From assembly GCF_029227915.1 (NCBI RefSeq), contig NC_079885.1:28957001-29021000 (forward strand): a DNA stretch of 64,000 bases, given 5' to 3'. A program made the position numbers and the translations under genes. Every line of letters starts with the position of its first letter. Within the stretch, counting starts at the first letter, position 1. Under the pieces are notes generated by a model. That model worked only from the letters and a program-made list of their open reading frames with translations, was not told the origin of the DNA and did not search any database. The stretch is from Hydractinia symbiolongicarpus (lineage: Eukaryota; Cnidaria; Hydrozoa; Anthoathecata; Hydractiniidae). Below are positions 37,781 to 50,025 of this stretch, one piece after another.

Positions 37781-40020
37781 GCGCTCGATGAAGAAATAGA
37801 AACATTTTTAAAAACTACATTTCATTGACTTTCTAACGGTGTCAATCCGCTTGACTTCCAACGGTTGCGTCACATATTCGTACCAACATGTACTTAGTGA
37901 TTTTTTTCCATATTACTAAGTTGTATCGCTTTTAACAGTAATACGATTGACTGTGGGACTTAATTGAAGTGATTCTGGACTGTGACCTTATAAATGTGAT
38001 AAATGAGACAATTGGATCCAAGGAATAAAGTTCTTTTTAATTTGACATGATTGCTGCAATTCAGCGATTACACTCGCCCCAATGGTAGCGCTTCACTCAA
38101 AAATTTAGATAAAATAAGTCATTTTGTTACTGTGGGACCAATCCTAGCCATTAGCGCGGGCTGAAGAAATAGAGACAGTTTCAAAAACTACATTCATTGA
38201 CTTTCTAACGGTGTCAATCCGCTTAACTTACAACGGTTGCGTCACGTATTCGTACCAACATGTATTTAGTGATTCTTTTCCGATATTACTAAGTTGTATT
38301 GCTTTTGACAGTGAAACGATTGACTGTCGGACTTAATTGAAGTGATTCTGGACTGTGATCTTATAAATGTGATAAATCAGCCAATTGGATTCCAAGGAAT
38401 AACATTCTTCCTAATTTGACATGATTGCTGCAATTCAGCGATTACACTCGTCCCAGTGGTAGCGCTTCACTTAAAAATTTAGATAAAATAAGTCTTTTTG
38501 TACTGTGAGACCAATCCTAGCCGTTAGCGCGCGCTGAAGAAATAGAAACATTTTCAAAAACTACATTTCATTGACTTTCTAACGGTGTCAATCCGCTTAA
38601 GTTGCAATGGTTGCGTCACGTATTCGTACCAACATGTATTTAGTGATTTTTTTCCGATATTACTAAGTTGTACTGCTTTTGACAGTGAAACGATTGACTG
38701 TGCGAGTTAATTGAAGTGATTCTGTACTGTGACCTTATAAATGTGATAAATGAGCCAATTGGACTCCAAAGAATAACATTCTTCTTAATTTGACATGATT
38801 TCCGGAATTTACCGATATCGATGGGCGCTGTGGTAGCGTTTTATAAAAAAGTTTAGATAAATAAGTCATTTTGTACTGTGAAACCAATCCTAGCCGTTAG
38901 CACGTGATGAAAAAATAGAAACATTTTTAAAAACTACATTTCATTGACTTTCTCACGGTGTCAATCCGCTTGACTTACAACGGTTGCGTCACATATCCGT
39001 ACTGACATGTATTTAGTGATTTTTTTCCGATATTACTAAGTTGTATCGCTTTTAACAGTAATACGATTGACTGTGGGACTTAATTGAAGTGATTCTGGAC
39101 TGTGACCTTATAAATGTGATGAATGAGACAATTGGACCCAAGGAATAAAGTTCTTTTTAATTTGACATGATTGCTGGAATTTACCGATTTCGCTGGGAGC
39201 TGTGGTAGCGTTTTATTTAAAAGTTTAGATAAATAAGTAATTTTGTACTGTGGGACCAATCCTAGCCGTTAGCGCGCATTGAAGAAATAGAGAGAGTTTT
39301 AAATACTACATTTCATTGACTTTCTAACGGTATCAGTCCGTTTCAACTACAACGGTTACGTCACATATTCGTACGAACATGTATTTAGTGATTTTTTTAA
39401 GATATTACTAAGTTGTATTGCTTCTGACAGTGAAACGATTGCCTGTCGGACTAAATTGAAGTGATTCTGGACTGTGACCTTATGAATGTAATAGATGAGC
39501 CAATTAGATTCCAAGGAATAACATTCTTTTTAATTTGACATGATTGCTGCAATTCAGCGATTACACTCGGGCCAATGGTAGCGCTTCACTTAAAAATTTA
39601 GATAAAATAAGTCATTTTTTTACTGTGGGACCAATCCTAGCCATTAGCGCGGGCTGAAGAAATAGAGACAGTTTCAAAAACTACATTTCATTGACATTCT
39701 AACGGTGTCAATCCGCTTAACTTACAACGGTTGCGTCACGTATTCGTACCAACATGTACTTAGTGATTTTTTTCCGATATTACTAAGTTGTATTGCTTTT
39801 GACAGTGAAACGATTGACTGTGCGTCTTAATTGAAGTGATTCTGTACTGTGACCTTATAAATGTAATAAATGAGACAATTGGACCCCAAGGAATAACATT
39901 CTTCTTAATTTGACATGATTGCTTGAATTCAGCGAATACACTCGGTCCTATGGTAGCGCTTCACATAAAAATTTATATGAAATAAGTCATTTTTTACTGT
40001 TGGACCAATCCTGGCCGTTA
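37781..40020 (+). repeat. Block E copy 1, middle
   Basis: Units start at 37781, 38154, 38527, 38900, 39272 and 39647. The offset to the second copy is 11,499 up to about 38380, then 12,815, the difference being the 1316-bp duplication there. Markers are a missing T in CTACATTCATTGAC (38189), GCACGTGATGAAAAAATAG (38900) and CATATCCGTACTGACATG. No octamer expansion is present. Confidence 0.9.
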
Positions 40021-41582
40021 GCACGCCCTGAACAAATAGGAACAGTTTCAAAGACTACATTTCATTGACCTTCTGGCGGTATAAATCCGTTTGATTTACA
40101 ACGGTTGCGTCACATATTCGTACCAACATGTATTTAGCGCTAGTATTCGGATATTACTAGGTTGCATCGCTTTTAACAGTGAAACGATTGACTGTGGGAC
40201 TTAATTGAACTTATTTTGGACTGTGATCTTATAAATGTGATAAGTGAGACAATTGGACCCAAGAAATAACATTCTTCTTACCTTGACATGATTGCTGGAA
40301 TTTACCGATTTCACTGGCCGCTGTGGTAGCGCTTCACTTAATTTTTTTTATAAAATAAGTCCTTTTTTACTGTGGGACTAATCCTAGCCGTTATCGCGCG
40401 CTAAAGAAATAGAGACAGTTTTAAAAACTACATTTCAATGACTTTCTAACGGTATCATTCCGCTTGAGTTACAACGGTTGCGTCACATGTTCGTACCAAC
40501 ATGTATTTTCGTGATTTTTTTCCGATATTACTTAGTTGTATCGCTTTTAACAGTGAAACGATTGCCTCTGGGACTTAATTGAAGTAACTTTGGACTGTGA
40601 CCTTATAAATGTGATAAGTGAGCCAAATGGACCCCAAGAAATAACATTCTTCTTAATTTGACATGATTGCCGGGACTCAGCGATTACACTGGTCGCTGTT
40701 TGGAGCGCTTCATTTAAAAATTTAGATAAATATGGTTTTTTTTACTGTGGGACCAATCCTGGCCGGTAGCGCGCGTTGAAGAAATAGAGGCAGTTTCAAA
40801 AACTACATTTCAATGACTTTCTAACGGTATCAGTCCGTTTGAGTTACAGCGGTTGCGTCACATATTCGTACCAACATGTATTTAGTGATATTTTTCTGGT
40901 AATACTAGGTTGTATCGCTTTTAACAGTGAAACAATTGACTGTGGGACTTAATTGAACTGATTCTGGACTGTGACCTTATAAATGTGATAAATGAGCCAA
41001 TTGAACTCCAAGGAATAACGTTCTTCTTAATTTGACATGATTGCCGGAACTCAGCGATTACACTGGGCGTTGTGGTAGCACTTCATTTAAAAATTTAGAT
41101 AAATAAGTCATTTCTTACTGTGGGACCAATCCTGGCCGTTATCGCGCGCTAAAGAAATAGAGACAGTTTTTAAAACTACATTTCATTGACTTTCTAACGG
41201 TATCAATCCGCTTGAGTTACAACGGTTGCGTCACATATTTGTACCAACATGTATTTAGTGATTTTTTTCCGATATTACTAAGTTGTATCGCTTTTAACAG
41301 TGAAACGATTTCCTCTGGGACTTAGTTGAAGTAACTTTGGACTGTGACCTTATAAATGTGATAAGTGAGCCAAATGGACCCCAAGGAATAACATTCTTCT
41401 TAATTTGACATGATTGCTTGAATTCAGCGAATACACTCGGTCCTATGGTAGCGCTTCACATAAAAATTTATATAAAATAAGTCATTTTTTACTGTTGGAC
41501 CAATCCTGGCCGTTAGCACGCGCTGAACAAATAGGAACAGTTTCAAAGACTACATTTCATTGACCTTCTGGCGGTATAAATC
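40021..41582 (+). repeat. Block E copy 1, end, with a 1495-bp period
   Basis: Units start at 40021, 40394, 40769, 41142 and 41516. Unit 41516 restarts the GCACGC..GAACAAATAGGAACAG type of 40021 after 1495 bp, so a four-unit HOR begins to repeat but is cut at 41582. There GCGGTATAAATC joins AGTCTTAATTG of block C, leaving a 263-bp chimeric unit (41516-41778). Similarity to 52836-53800 ends near 40985. Confidence 0.85.
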
Positions 41583-44385
41583 AGTCTTAATTGAAGTGAT
41601 TCTGTACTGTGACCTTATAAATGTAATAAATGAGCCAATTGGACCCAAGAAATAGCATTCTTCTTACCTTGACATGATTTATGGAATTTACCGATTTCAC
41701 TAGGCGCTGTGGTAGCGCTTCATTTAAAAATTTAGATAAATAAGTCATTTTTTACGGTTGAACCAATCCTAGCCGTTAGCGCGCGCTGAAGAAAGAGAGA
41801 CAGTTTTAAAAACTACATTTCATCGACTTTTTAACGGTATCATTCCGTTTCAATTACAACGGTTGCGTCACGTATTCGTACCAACATGTATTTAGTGATT
41901 TTTTCCCGATATTACTAAGTTGTACTGCTTTTGACAGTGAAACAATTGACTGTAGGACTTAATTGAAGTGAGTCTGGACTGTGACCTTATAAATGTGATA
42001 AGTGAGCCAACTGGAACCCAAGAAATGACATTCTTCTTAATTTGACATGATTGCCGCAACTCAGCGATTACACTCGGCCCAATGGTAACGCTTCACTTAA
42101 AAATTTAGATAACATAAGATTTTTTACTGTGGGACCAATCCTAGCCGTTAGCGCGCGCTGAAGAAATAGAGACAGTTTCAAATACTACATTTCATTGACT
42201 TTCTAACGGTATTAGTCCGTTTCACCTATAACGGTTGCGTCACATATTCGTACCAACATGTATTTAGTGATTTTTTTCCGATATTACTAAGTTGTATAAC
42301 TTTTAACAGTAATACGATTGACTGTACGACTTAATTGAAGTGATTGTGGACTGTGAACTTATAAATGTGATAAATGAAACAATTGGGCCCCAGGAATAAA
42401 ATTCTTTTTAGTTTGACATGATTGCTGGAATTTACCGATTTCGCTGGGTGCTGTGGTAGCGTTTTATTTAAAAGTTTAGATAAATAAGTAATTTTGTACT
42501 GTGGGACCAATCCTAGCCGTTAGCGCGCATTGAAGAAATAGAGACAGTTTTAAATACTACATTTCATTGACTTTCTAACGGTATTAGTCCGTTTCAACTA
42601 CAACGGTTGCGTCACATATTCGTACCAACATGTATTTAGTGATTTTTTCCGATATTACTAAGTTGTATTGCTTTTGACAGTGAAACGATTGACTGTCGGA
42701 CTTAATTGAAGTGATTTTGTATTGTGACCTTATAAATGTGATAAATGAGCCAATTGGACCCAAGGAATAAAATTCTTTTTAATTTGACATGATTGCTGGA
42801 ATTTACCGATTTCACTCGGCGCTGTGGTAGCGCTTCATTTAAAAATTTAGATAAATAAGTCATTTTTTACGGTTGGACCAATCCTCGCCGTTAGCGCGCG
42901 CTGAAGAAAGAAAGACTGTTTTAAAAACTACATTTCATTGACTTTCTAACGGTGTCAATCCGCTTAACTTACAACGGTAGCGTCACGCATTCGTACCAAC
43001 ATGTATTTAGTGATTCTTTCCCGATATTACTAAGTTGTATTGCTTTTGACAGTGAAAAATTGACTGTGCCTCTTAATTGAAGTGAGTCTGGACTGTGACC
43101 TTATAAATGTGTTAAGTGAGCCAACTGGACACCAAGAAATGACATTCTTCTTAATTTGACATGATTGCCGCAACTCAGCGATTACACTGGTCGCTGTTTG
43201 GAGCGCTTCATTAAAACATTTTGATAAGTAAGTCATCTTTTACTGTGGGACGAATCGTAGCCGTTATCGCACGCTGAAGAAATAGAGACAGTTTTATAAG
43301 GTACATTTCAATGAATTTCTAACAGTATGAGTCCATTTGAGTTACAACGGTTGAGTCACATATTTGTACCAACATGTATATAGTGATTTGTTTCCGATAT
43401 TACTAAGTTGTATCGCTTTTAACAGTGAAACGATTGACTGTGGGACTTAATAGAAGTGATTCTGGTCTGCGACCTTATAAATGTGATAAATGAGCCAATT
43501 GGACTACAAGGAATAACATTCTTTTTAATTTGACATGATTGCTGGAATTTACCGATTTCGCTGGGCGCTGTGGTAGCGTTTTATTTAAAAGTTTAGATAA
43601 ATAAGTAATTTTGTACTGTGGGACCAATCCTAGCCGTTAGCGCGCATTGAAGAAATAGAGACAGTTTTAAATACTACATTTCAATGAATTTCTAACAGTA
43701 TGAGTCCATTTGAGTTACAACGGTTGAGTCACATATTCGTACCAACATGTATATAGTGATTTGTTTCCGATATTACTAAGTTGTACCGCTTTTAACAGTG
43801 AAACGATTGACTGTGGGACTTAATAGAAGTGATTCTGGACTGCGACCTTATAAATGTGATAAATGAGCCAATTGGACTACAAGGAATAACATTCTTTTTA
43901 ATTTGACATGATTGCTGGACTTTACCGATTTCGCTGGGCGCTGTGGTAGCGTTTTATTTAAAAGTTTAGATAAATAAGTAATTTTGTACTGTGGGACCAA
44001 TCCTAGCCGTTAGCGCGCATTGAAGAAATAGAGACAGTTTTAAATACTACATTTCAATGAATTTCTAACAGTATGAGTCCATTTGAGTTACAACGGTTGA
44101 GTCACATATTCGTACCAACATGTATATAGTGATTTGTTTCCGATATTACTAAGTTGTATCGCTTTTAACAGTGAAACGATTGACTGTGGGACTTAATTGA
44201 AGTGATTCTAAACTGCGACCTTATAAATGTGATAAATGAGCCAATTGGACTACATGGAATAACATTCTTTTTAATTTGACATGATTGCTGGAATTTACCG
44301 ATTTCGCTGGGCGCTGTGGTAGCGTTTTATTTAAAAGTTTAGATAAATAAGTAATTTTGTACTGTGGGACCAATCCTAGCCGTTA
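41583..44385 (+). repeat. Block C copy 3
   Basis: Units start at 41779, 42151, 42523, 42894, 43267, 43640 and 44013. It is a nearly unchanged copy of about 29,321-32,124. A 1-bp loss makes GTGAAAAATTG near 43056 where copy 2 has GTGAAACAATTG. The CACTAGGCGCTG and TTTATGG markers place copies 2 and 3 as closer to each other than to copy 1. Confidence 0.9.
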
Positions 44386-45505
44386 GCGCGCATTGAAGAA
44401 ATAGAGACAGTTTTAAATACTACATTTCATTGACTTTCTAACGGTATTAGTCCGTTTCAACTACAACGGTTGCGTCACATATTCGTACGAACATGTATTT
44501 AGTGATTTGTTTCCGATATTACTAAGTTGTATCGCTTTTAACAGTGAAACGATTGACTGTGGGACTTAATTGAAGTGATTCTGGACTGTGACCTTATAAA
44601 TGTGATAAATGAGCCAATTGAACTCCAAGGAATAACATTCTTCTTAATTTGACATGATTGCTGGAACTCAGCGATTACACTGGTCGCTGTTTGGAGCGCA
44701 TCATTAAAAAATTTTGATAAGTAAGTCATCTTTTACTGTGGGACGAATCGTAGCCGTTATCGCACGCTGAAGAAATAGAGACAGTTTTAGGAGGTACATT
44801 TCAATGAATTTCTAACAGTATGAGTCCATTTGAGTTACAACGGTTGAGTCACATATTCGTACCAACATGTATATAGTGATTTTTTTCCGATATTACTAAG
44901 TTGTATCGCTTTTAAGAGTGAAACGATTGACTGTGGGCCTTAATTGAAGTGATTCTGGACTGCGACCTTATAAATGTGATAAATGAGCCAATTGGACTAC
45001 AAGGAAAAACATTCTTCTTAATTTCACGTGATTGCTGCAATTCAGCGATTACACTCGGCCCAATGGTAGCGCTTCACTTAAAAATTTAGATAACATAAGA
45101 TTTCTTACTGTGGGACCAATCCTAGCCGTTAGCGCGCGCTGAAGAAATAGAGACAGTTTCAAATACTACATTTCATTGAATTTCTAACGGTATTAGTCCG
45201 TTTCAACTACAACGGTTGCGTCACATATTCGTACCAACATGTATTTAGTGATTTTTTTCCGGTATTACTAAGTTGTATTGCTTTTGACAGTGAAACGATT
45301 GACTGTCGGACTTAACTGAAGTGATTCTGGACTGTGATCTTATAAATGTGATAAATGAGCCAATTGGATTCCAAGGAATAACATTCTTCCTAATTTGACA
45401 TGATTGATGCAATTCAGCGATTACACTCGTCCCAGTGGTAGCGCTTCACTTAAACATTTAGATAAAATAAGTCTTTTTGTACTGTGGGACCAATCCTAGA
45501 TGTTA
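44386..45505 (+). repeat. Mosaic segment between blocks C and D
   Basis: Units start at 44386, 44760 and 45132. Unit 44386 begins like 32125, then reads CGTACGAACATG with GATTTGTTTCCG and ends in GTCGCTGTTTGGAGCG. Units 44760 and 45132 align with 36465 and 36837 at offset 8295. At least two exchanges are needed to explain this order. Confidence 0.78.
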
Positions 45506-46078
45506 GCGCGCGCTGAAGAAATAGAAACATTATCAAAAACTACATTTCATTGACTTTCTAACGGTATTAGTCCGTTTCAACTACAACGGTTGCGTCACAT
45601 ATTCGTACCAACATGTATTTAGTGATTTTTTCCGATATTACTAAGTTGTATTGCTTTTGACAGTGAAACGATTGACTGTCGGACTTAATTGAAGTGATTC
45701 TGTATTGTGACCTTATAAATGTGATAAATGAGCCAATTGGACTCCAAGGAATAACATTCTTCTTAATTTGACATGATTGCTGGAATTCAGCTATTACACT
45801 CGGCCCTATCGTAGCGCTTCATTTAAGATTTTTTATAAAATAAGTCCTTTTTTACTGTGGGACCAAGCCAGGATTGACTGTGGGACTTAATTGAACTAAT
45901 ATTGGACTTTGACTTCATAAATGTGATAAATGAGACAATTGGACCCAAGGAATAACATTCTTCTTAATTTGACATGATTTCTGGAATTTACCGATATCGT
46001 TGGGCGCTGTGGTAGCGTTTTATAAAAAAGTTTAGATAAATAAGTCATTTTGTACTGTGGAACCAATCCTAGCCGTTA
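45506..46078 (+). repeat. Full plus half-monomer composite
   Basis: It is colinear with 33636-34208. The half-unit starts near 45869 at GACCAAGCCAGGATTG. The upstream boundary is altered to CCTAGATGTTAGCG. Confidence 0.85.
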
Positions 46079-47589
46079 GTGCACGATGAAGAAATAGAAA
46101 CATTTTTAAAAACTGCATTTCATTGACTTTCTAACGGTGTCAATCCGCTTGACTTACAACGGTTGCGTCACATATTCGTACCAACATGTATTTAGTGATT
46201 TTTTTCCGATATTACTAAGTTGTATCGCTTTTAACAGTAATACGATTGACTGTGGGACTTAATTGAAGTGATTCTGGACTGTGACCTTGTAAATGTGATA
46301 AATGAGACAATTGGACCCAAGGAATAAAATTCCTTTTAATATCACATGATTGCTGGAATTTATCGATTTCGCTGGGCGCTGTGGTAGCGATTTATTTAAA
46401 AGTTTAGATAAATAAGTGATTTTGTACTGTTGGACCAATCCTAGCCGTTAGCGCGCATTGAAGAAATAGAGACAGTTTTAAATACTACATTTCATTGACC
46501 TTCTAACGGTATCAGTCCGTTTCAACTACAACGGTTACGTCACATATTCGTACCAACATGTATTTAGTGATTTTTTTCAGATATTACTAAGTTGTATTGA
46601 TTCTGACAGTGAAACAATTGCCTGTGGGACTTAATTGAAGTGATTCTGGACTGTGACCTTATGAATGTGATAGATGAGCTAATTGGATTCCAAGGAATAT
46701 CATTCTTTTTAATTTGACATGATTGCTGCAATTCAGCGATTACACTCGGCCCAATGGTAGCGCTTCACTTAAAAATTTAGATGAAATAAGTCATTTTTTA
46801 CTGTGGGACCAATCCTAGCCGTTAGCGCTGGCTGAAAAAATAGAGACAGTTTCAAAAACTACATTTCATTGACTTTCTAACGGTGTCAATCCGCCTAACT
46901 TACAACGGTTGCGTCACGTATTCGTACCAACATGTATTTAGTGATTCTTTTCCGGTATTACTAAGTTGTATTGCTTTTGACAGTGAAACGATTGACTGGC
47001 GTATTAATTAAAGTGATTCTGTACTGTGACCTTATAAATGTAATAAATGAGCCAATTGGACCCAAGAAATAGCATTCTTCTTACCTTGACATGATTGCTG
47101 GAATTTACCGATTTCACTGGGCGCTGTGGTAGCGCTTCATTTAAAAACTTAGATGAATAAGTCTTTTTCACGGTGGGATCAATCCTAGCCGTTAGCGCGC
47201 GCTGAAGAAAGAGAGACAGTTTTAAAAACTACATTTCATTAACTTTTTAATGGTATCATTCCGTTTCAATAACAACGGTTGCGTCACATATTCGTACGAA
47301 CATGTATTTAGCCATATTTTTCTGACTTTACTAGGTTGCATCGTTTTTAACAGTGAAAGGATTGATTGTGGGACTGAGGGACTGTGGGACTGTTGGACTT
47401 AATTGAACTGATTTTGACTGTGATCTTATAAATGTGATAAGTGAGATAATTGGACCCAAGAAGTAACATTCTTCTTACCTTGACATGATTGCTGGAATTT
47501 ACCGATTTCACTGGGCGCTGTGGTAGCGCTTCATTTAAAAATTTAGATAAATAAGTCATTATTTACGGTTGGACCAATCCTAGCCGTTA
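46079..47589 (+). repeat. Block D copy 2
   Basis: Units start at 46079, 46451, 46825 and 47195. Unit 46079 begins like 37781 (GCACGATG, CCGCTTGACTTAC) and changes to the 32125 type before 46280. The rest follows block D at offset 13,954. The right junction lies between 47572 and 47603: CATTATTTACGGTTGGA is of block D, and GAAGAATGAGAG is of block E. Confidence 0.86.
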
Positions 47590-48709
47590 CCGCGCGCTGA
47601 AGAATGAGAGACTGTTTTAAAAACTACATTTCTTTGACTTTCTAACGGTGTCAATCCGCTTTACTTACAACGGTTGCGTCACGTATTCGTACCAACATGT
47701 ATTTAGTGATTCTTTTCCGATATTACTAAGTTGTATTGCTTTTGACAGTGAAACGATTGACTGTGCGTCTTAATTAAAGTGAGTCTGGACTGTGACCTTA
47801 TAAATGTGATAAGTGAGCCAACTGGACACCAAGAAATGACATTCTTCTTAATTTGACATGATTGCCGCAACTCAGCGATTACACTGGTCGCTGTTTGGAG
47901 CGCTTCATTAAAAAATTTTGACAAGTAAGTCATCTTTTACTGTGGGACGAATCGTAGCCGTTATCGCACGCTGAAGAAATAGAGACAGTTTTAGAAGGTA
48001 CATTTCAATGAATTTCTAACAGTATGAGTCCATTTGAGTTACAATAGTTGAGTCACATATTCGTACCAACATGTACATAGTGATTTTTTTCCGATATTAC
48101 TAAGTTGTATCGCTTTTAACAGTGAAACGATTGACTGTGGGACTTAATTGAAGTGATTCTGGACTGCGACCTTATAAATGTGATAAATGAGCCAATTGGA
48201 CTACAAGGAAAAACATTCTTCTTAATTTCACGTGATTGCTGCAATTCAGCGATTACACTCGGCCCAATGGTAGCGCTTCACTTAAAAATTTAGATAACAT
48301 AAGATTTTTTACTGTGGGACCAATCCTAGCCGTTAGCGCGCGCTGAGGAAATAGAGACAGTTTCAAATACTAAATTTCATTGAATTTCCAACGGTATTAG
48401 TCCGTTTCAACTACAACAGTTGCGTCACATATTCGTACCAACATGTATTTAGTGATTTTTTTCCGATATTACTAAGTTGTATTGCTTTTGACAGTGAAAC
48501 GATTGACTGTCGGACTTAATTGAATTGATTCTGGACTGTGATCTTATAAATGTGATAAATGAGCGAATTGGATTCCAAGGAATAACATTCTTCCTAATTT
48601 GACATGATTGATGCAATTCAGCGATTACACTCGTCCCAATGGTAACGCTTCACTTAAAAATTTAGATAAAATAAGTCTTTTTGTACTGTGGGACCAATCC
48701 TAGCCGTTA
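47590..48709 (+). repeat. Block E copy 2, start
   Basis: Units start at 47590, 47964 and 48336, at offset 11,499 to 36091. Only scattered single-base differences are visible over more than 1 kb, for example GTTACCGCGCG at its left edge. Confidence 0.9.
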
Positions 48710-50025
48710 GCGAGCGTGAAGAAATAGAAACATTTTCAAAAACTACATTTCATTGACTTTCTAACGGTGTCATTTCGCTTAAGTTGCAATGGTTGCGTCA
48801 CGTATTCGTACCAACATGTATTTAGTGATTTTTTTCCGATATTAAGTTGTACTGCTTTTGACAGTGAAACGATTGACTGTGGGAGTTAATTGAAGTGATT
48901 CTGTACTGTGACCTTATAAATGTGATAAATGAGCCAATTGGACTCCAAGGAATAACATTCTTCTTAATTTGACATGATTGCTGGAATTCAGCTATTACAC
49001 TCGGCCGTATCGTAGCGCTTCACTTAAATTTTTTTATAAAATAAGTCCTTTTTTACTGTGGAACCAATCCAGGATTGACTGTGGGACTTAATTGAACTAA
49101 TATTGGACTTTGACTTCATAAATGTGATAAATGAGACAATTGGACCCAAGGAATAACATTCTTCTTAATTTGACATGATTTCCGGAATTTACCGATATGG
49201 ATGGGCGCTGTGGTAGCGTTTTATAAAAAAGTTTAGATAAATAAGTCATTTTGTACTGTGGAACCAATCCTAGCCGTTAGCGCACGATGAAGAAATAGAA
49301 ACATTTTTAAAAACTACATTTCATTGAATTTCTAACGGTGTCAATCCACTTGACTTCCAACGGTTGCGTCACATATTCGTACCAACATGTACTTAGTGAT
49401 TTTTTTCCATATTACTAAGTTGTATCGCTTTTAACAGTAATACGATTGACTGTGGGACTTAATTGAAGTGATTCTGGACTGTGACCTTATAAATGTGATA
49501 AATGAGACAATTGGATCCAAGGAATAAAGTTCTTTTTAATTTGACATGATTGCTGCAATTCAGCGATTACACTCGCCCCAATGGTAGCGCTTCACTCAAA
49601 AATTTAGATAAAATAAGTCATTTTGTTACTGTGGGACCAATCCTAGCCATTAGCGCGGGCTGAAGAAATAGAGACAGTTTCAAAAACTACATTCATTGAC
49701 TTTCTAACGGTGTCAATCCGCTTAACTTACAACGGTTGCGTCACGTATTCGTACCAACATGTATTTAGTGATTCTTTTCCGATATTACTAAGTTGTATTG
49801 CTTTTGACAGTGAAACGATTGACTGTCGGACTTAATTGAAGTGATTCTGGACTGTGATCTTATAAATGTGATAAATGAGCGAATTGGATTCCAAGGAATA
49901 ACATTCTTCCTAATTTGACATGATTGATGCAATTCAGCGATTACACTCGTCCCAGTGGTAACGCTTCACTTAAAAATTTAGATAAAATAAGTCTTTTTGT
50001 ACTGTGGGACCAATCCTAGCCGTTA
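48710..50025 (+). repeat. 1316-bp tandem duplication, copy 1
   Basis: It holds a full plus half composite (48710-49279), unit 49280 and unit 49653. Private changes CATTTCGCTT, CGATATGGATGG and CAATCCACTTG are shared by both tandem copies but absent from block E copy 1, so they arose before the duplication. The only clear difference I found between the copies is TGGAACCAATCC near 49059 against TGGGACCAATCC. Confidence 0.93.
49842..49876 (+). other. Unequal-crossover interval (35 bp)
   Basis: Unit 49653 is a hybrid. Up to 49841 it matches unit 50969 (GAAGTGATTCTGG), and from 49877 it matches unit 48336 (GAGCGAATTGG, ATTGATGCAATTC). The exchange therefore took place within GATCTTATAAATG and its flanks. 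It explains the 1316-bp duplication with a single event. Confidence 0.85.
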
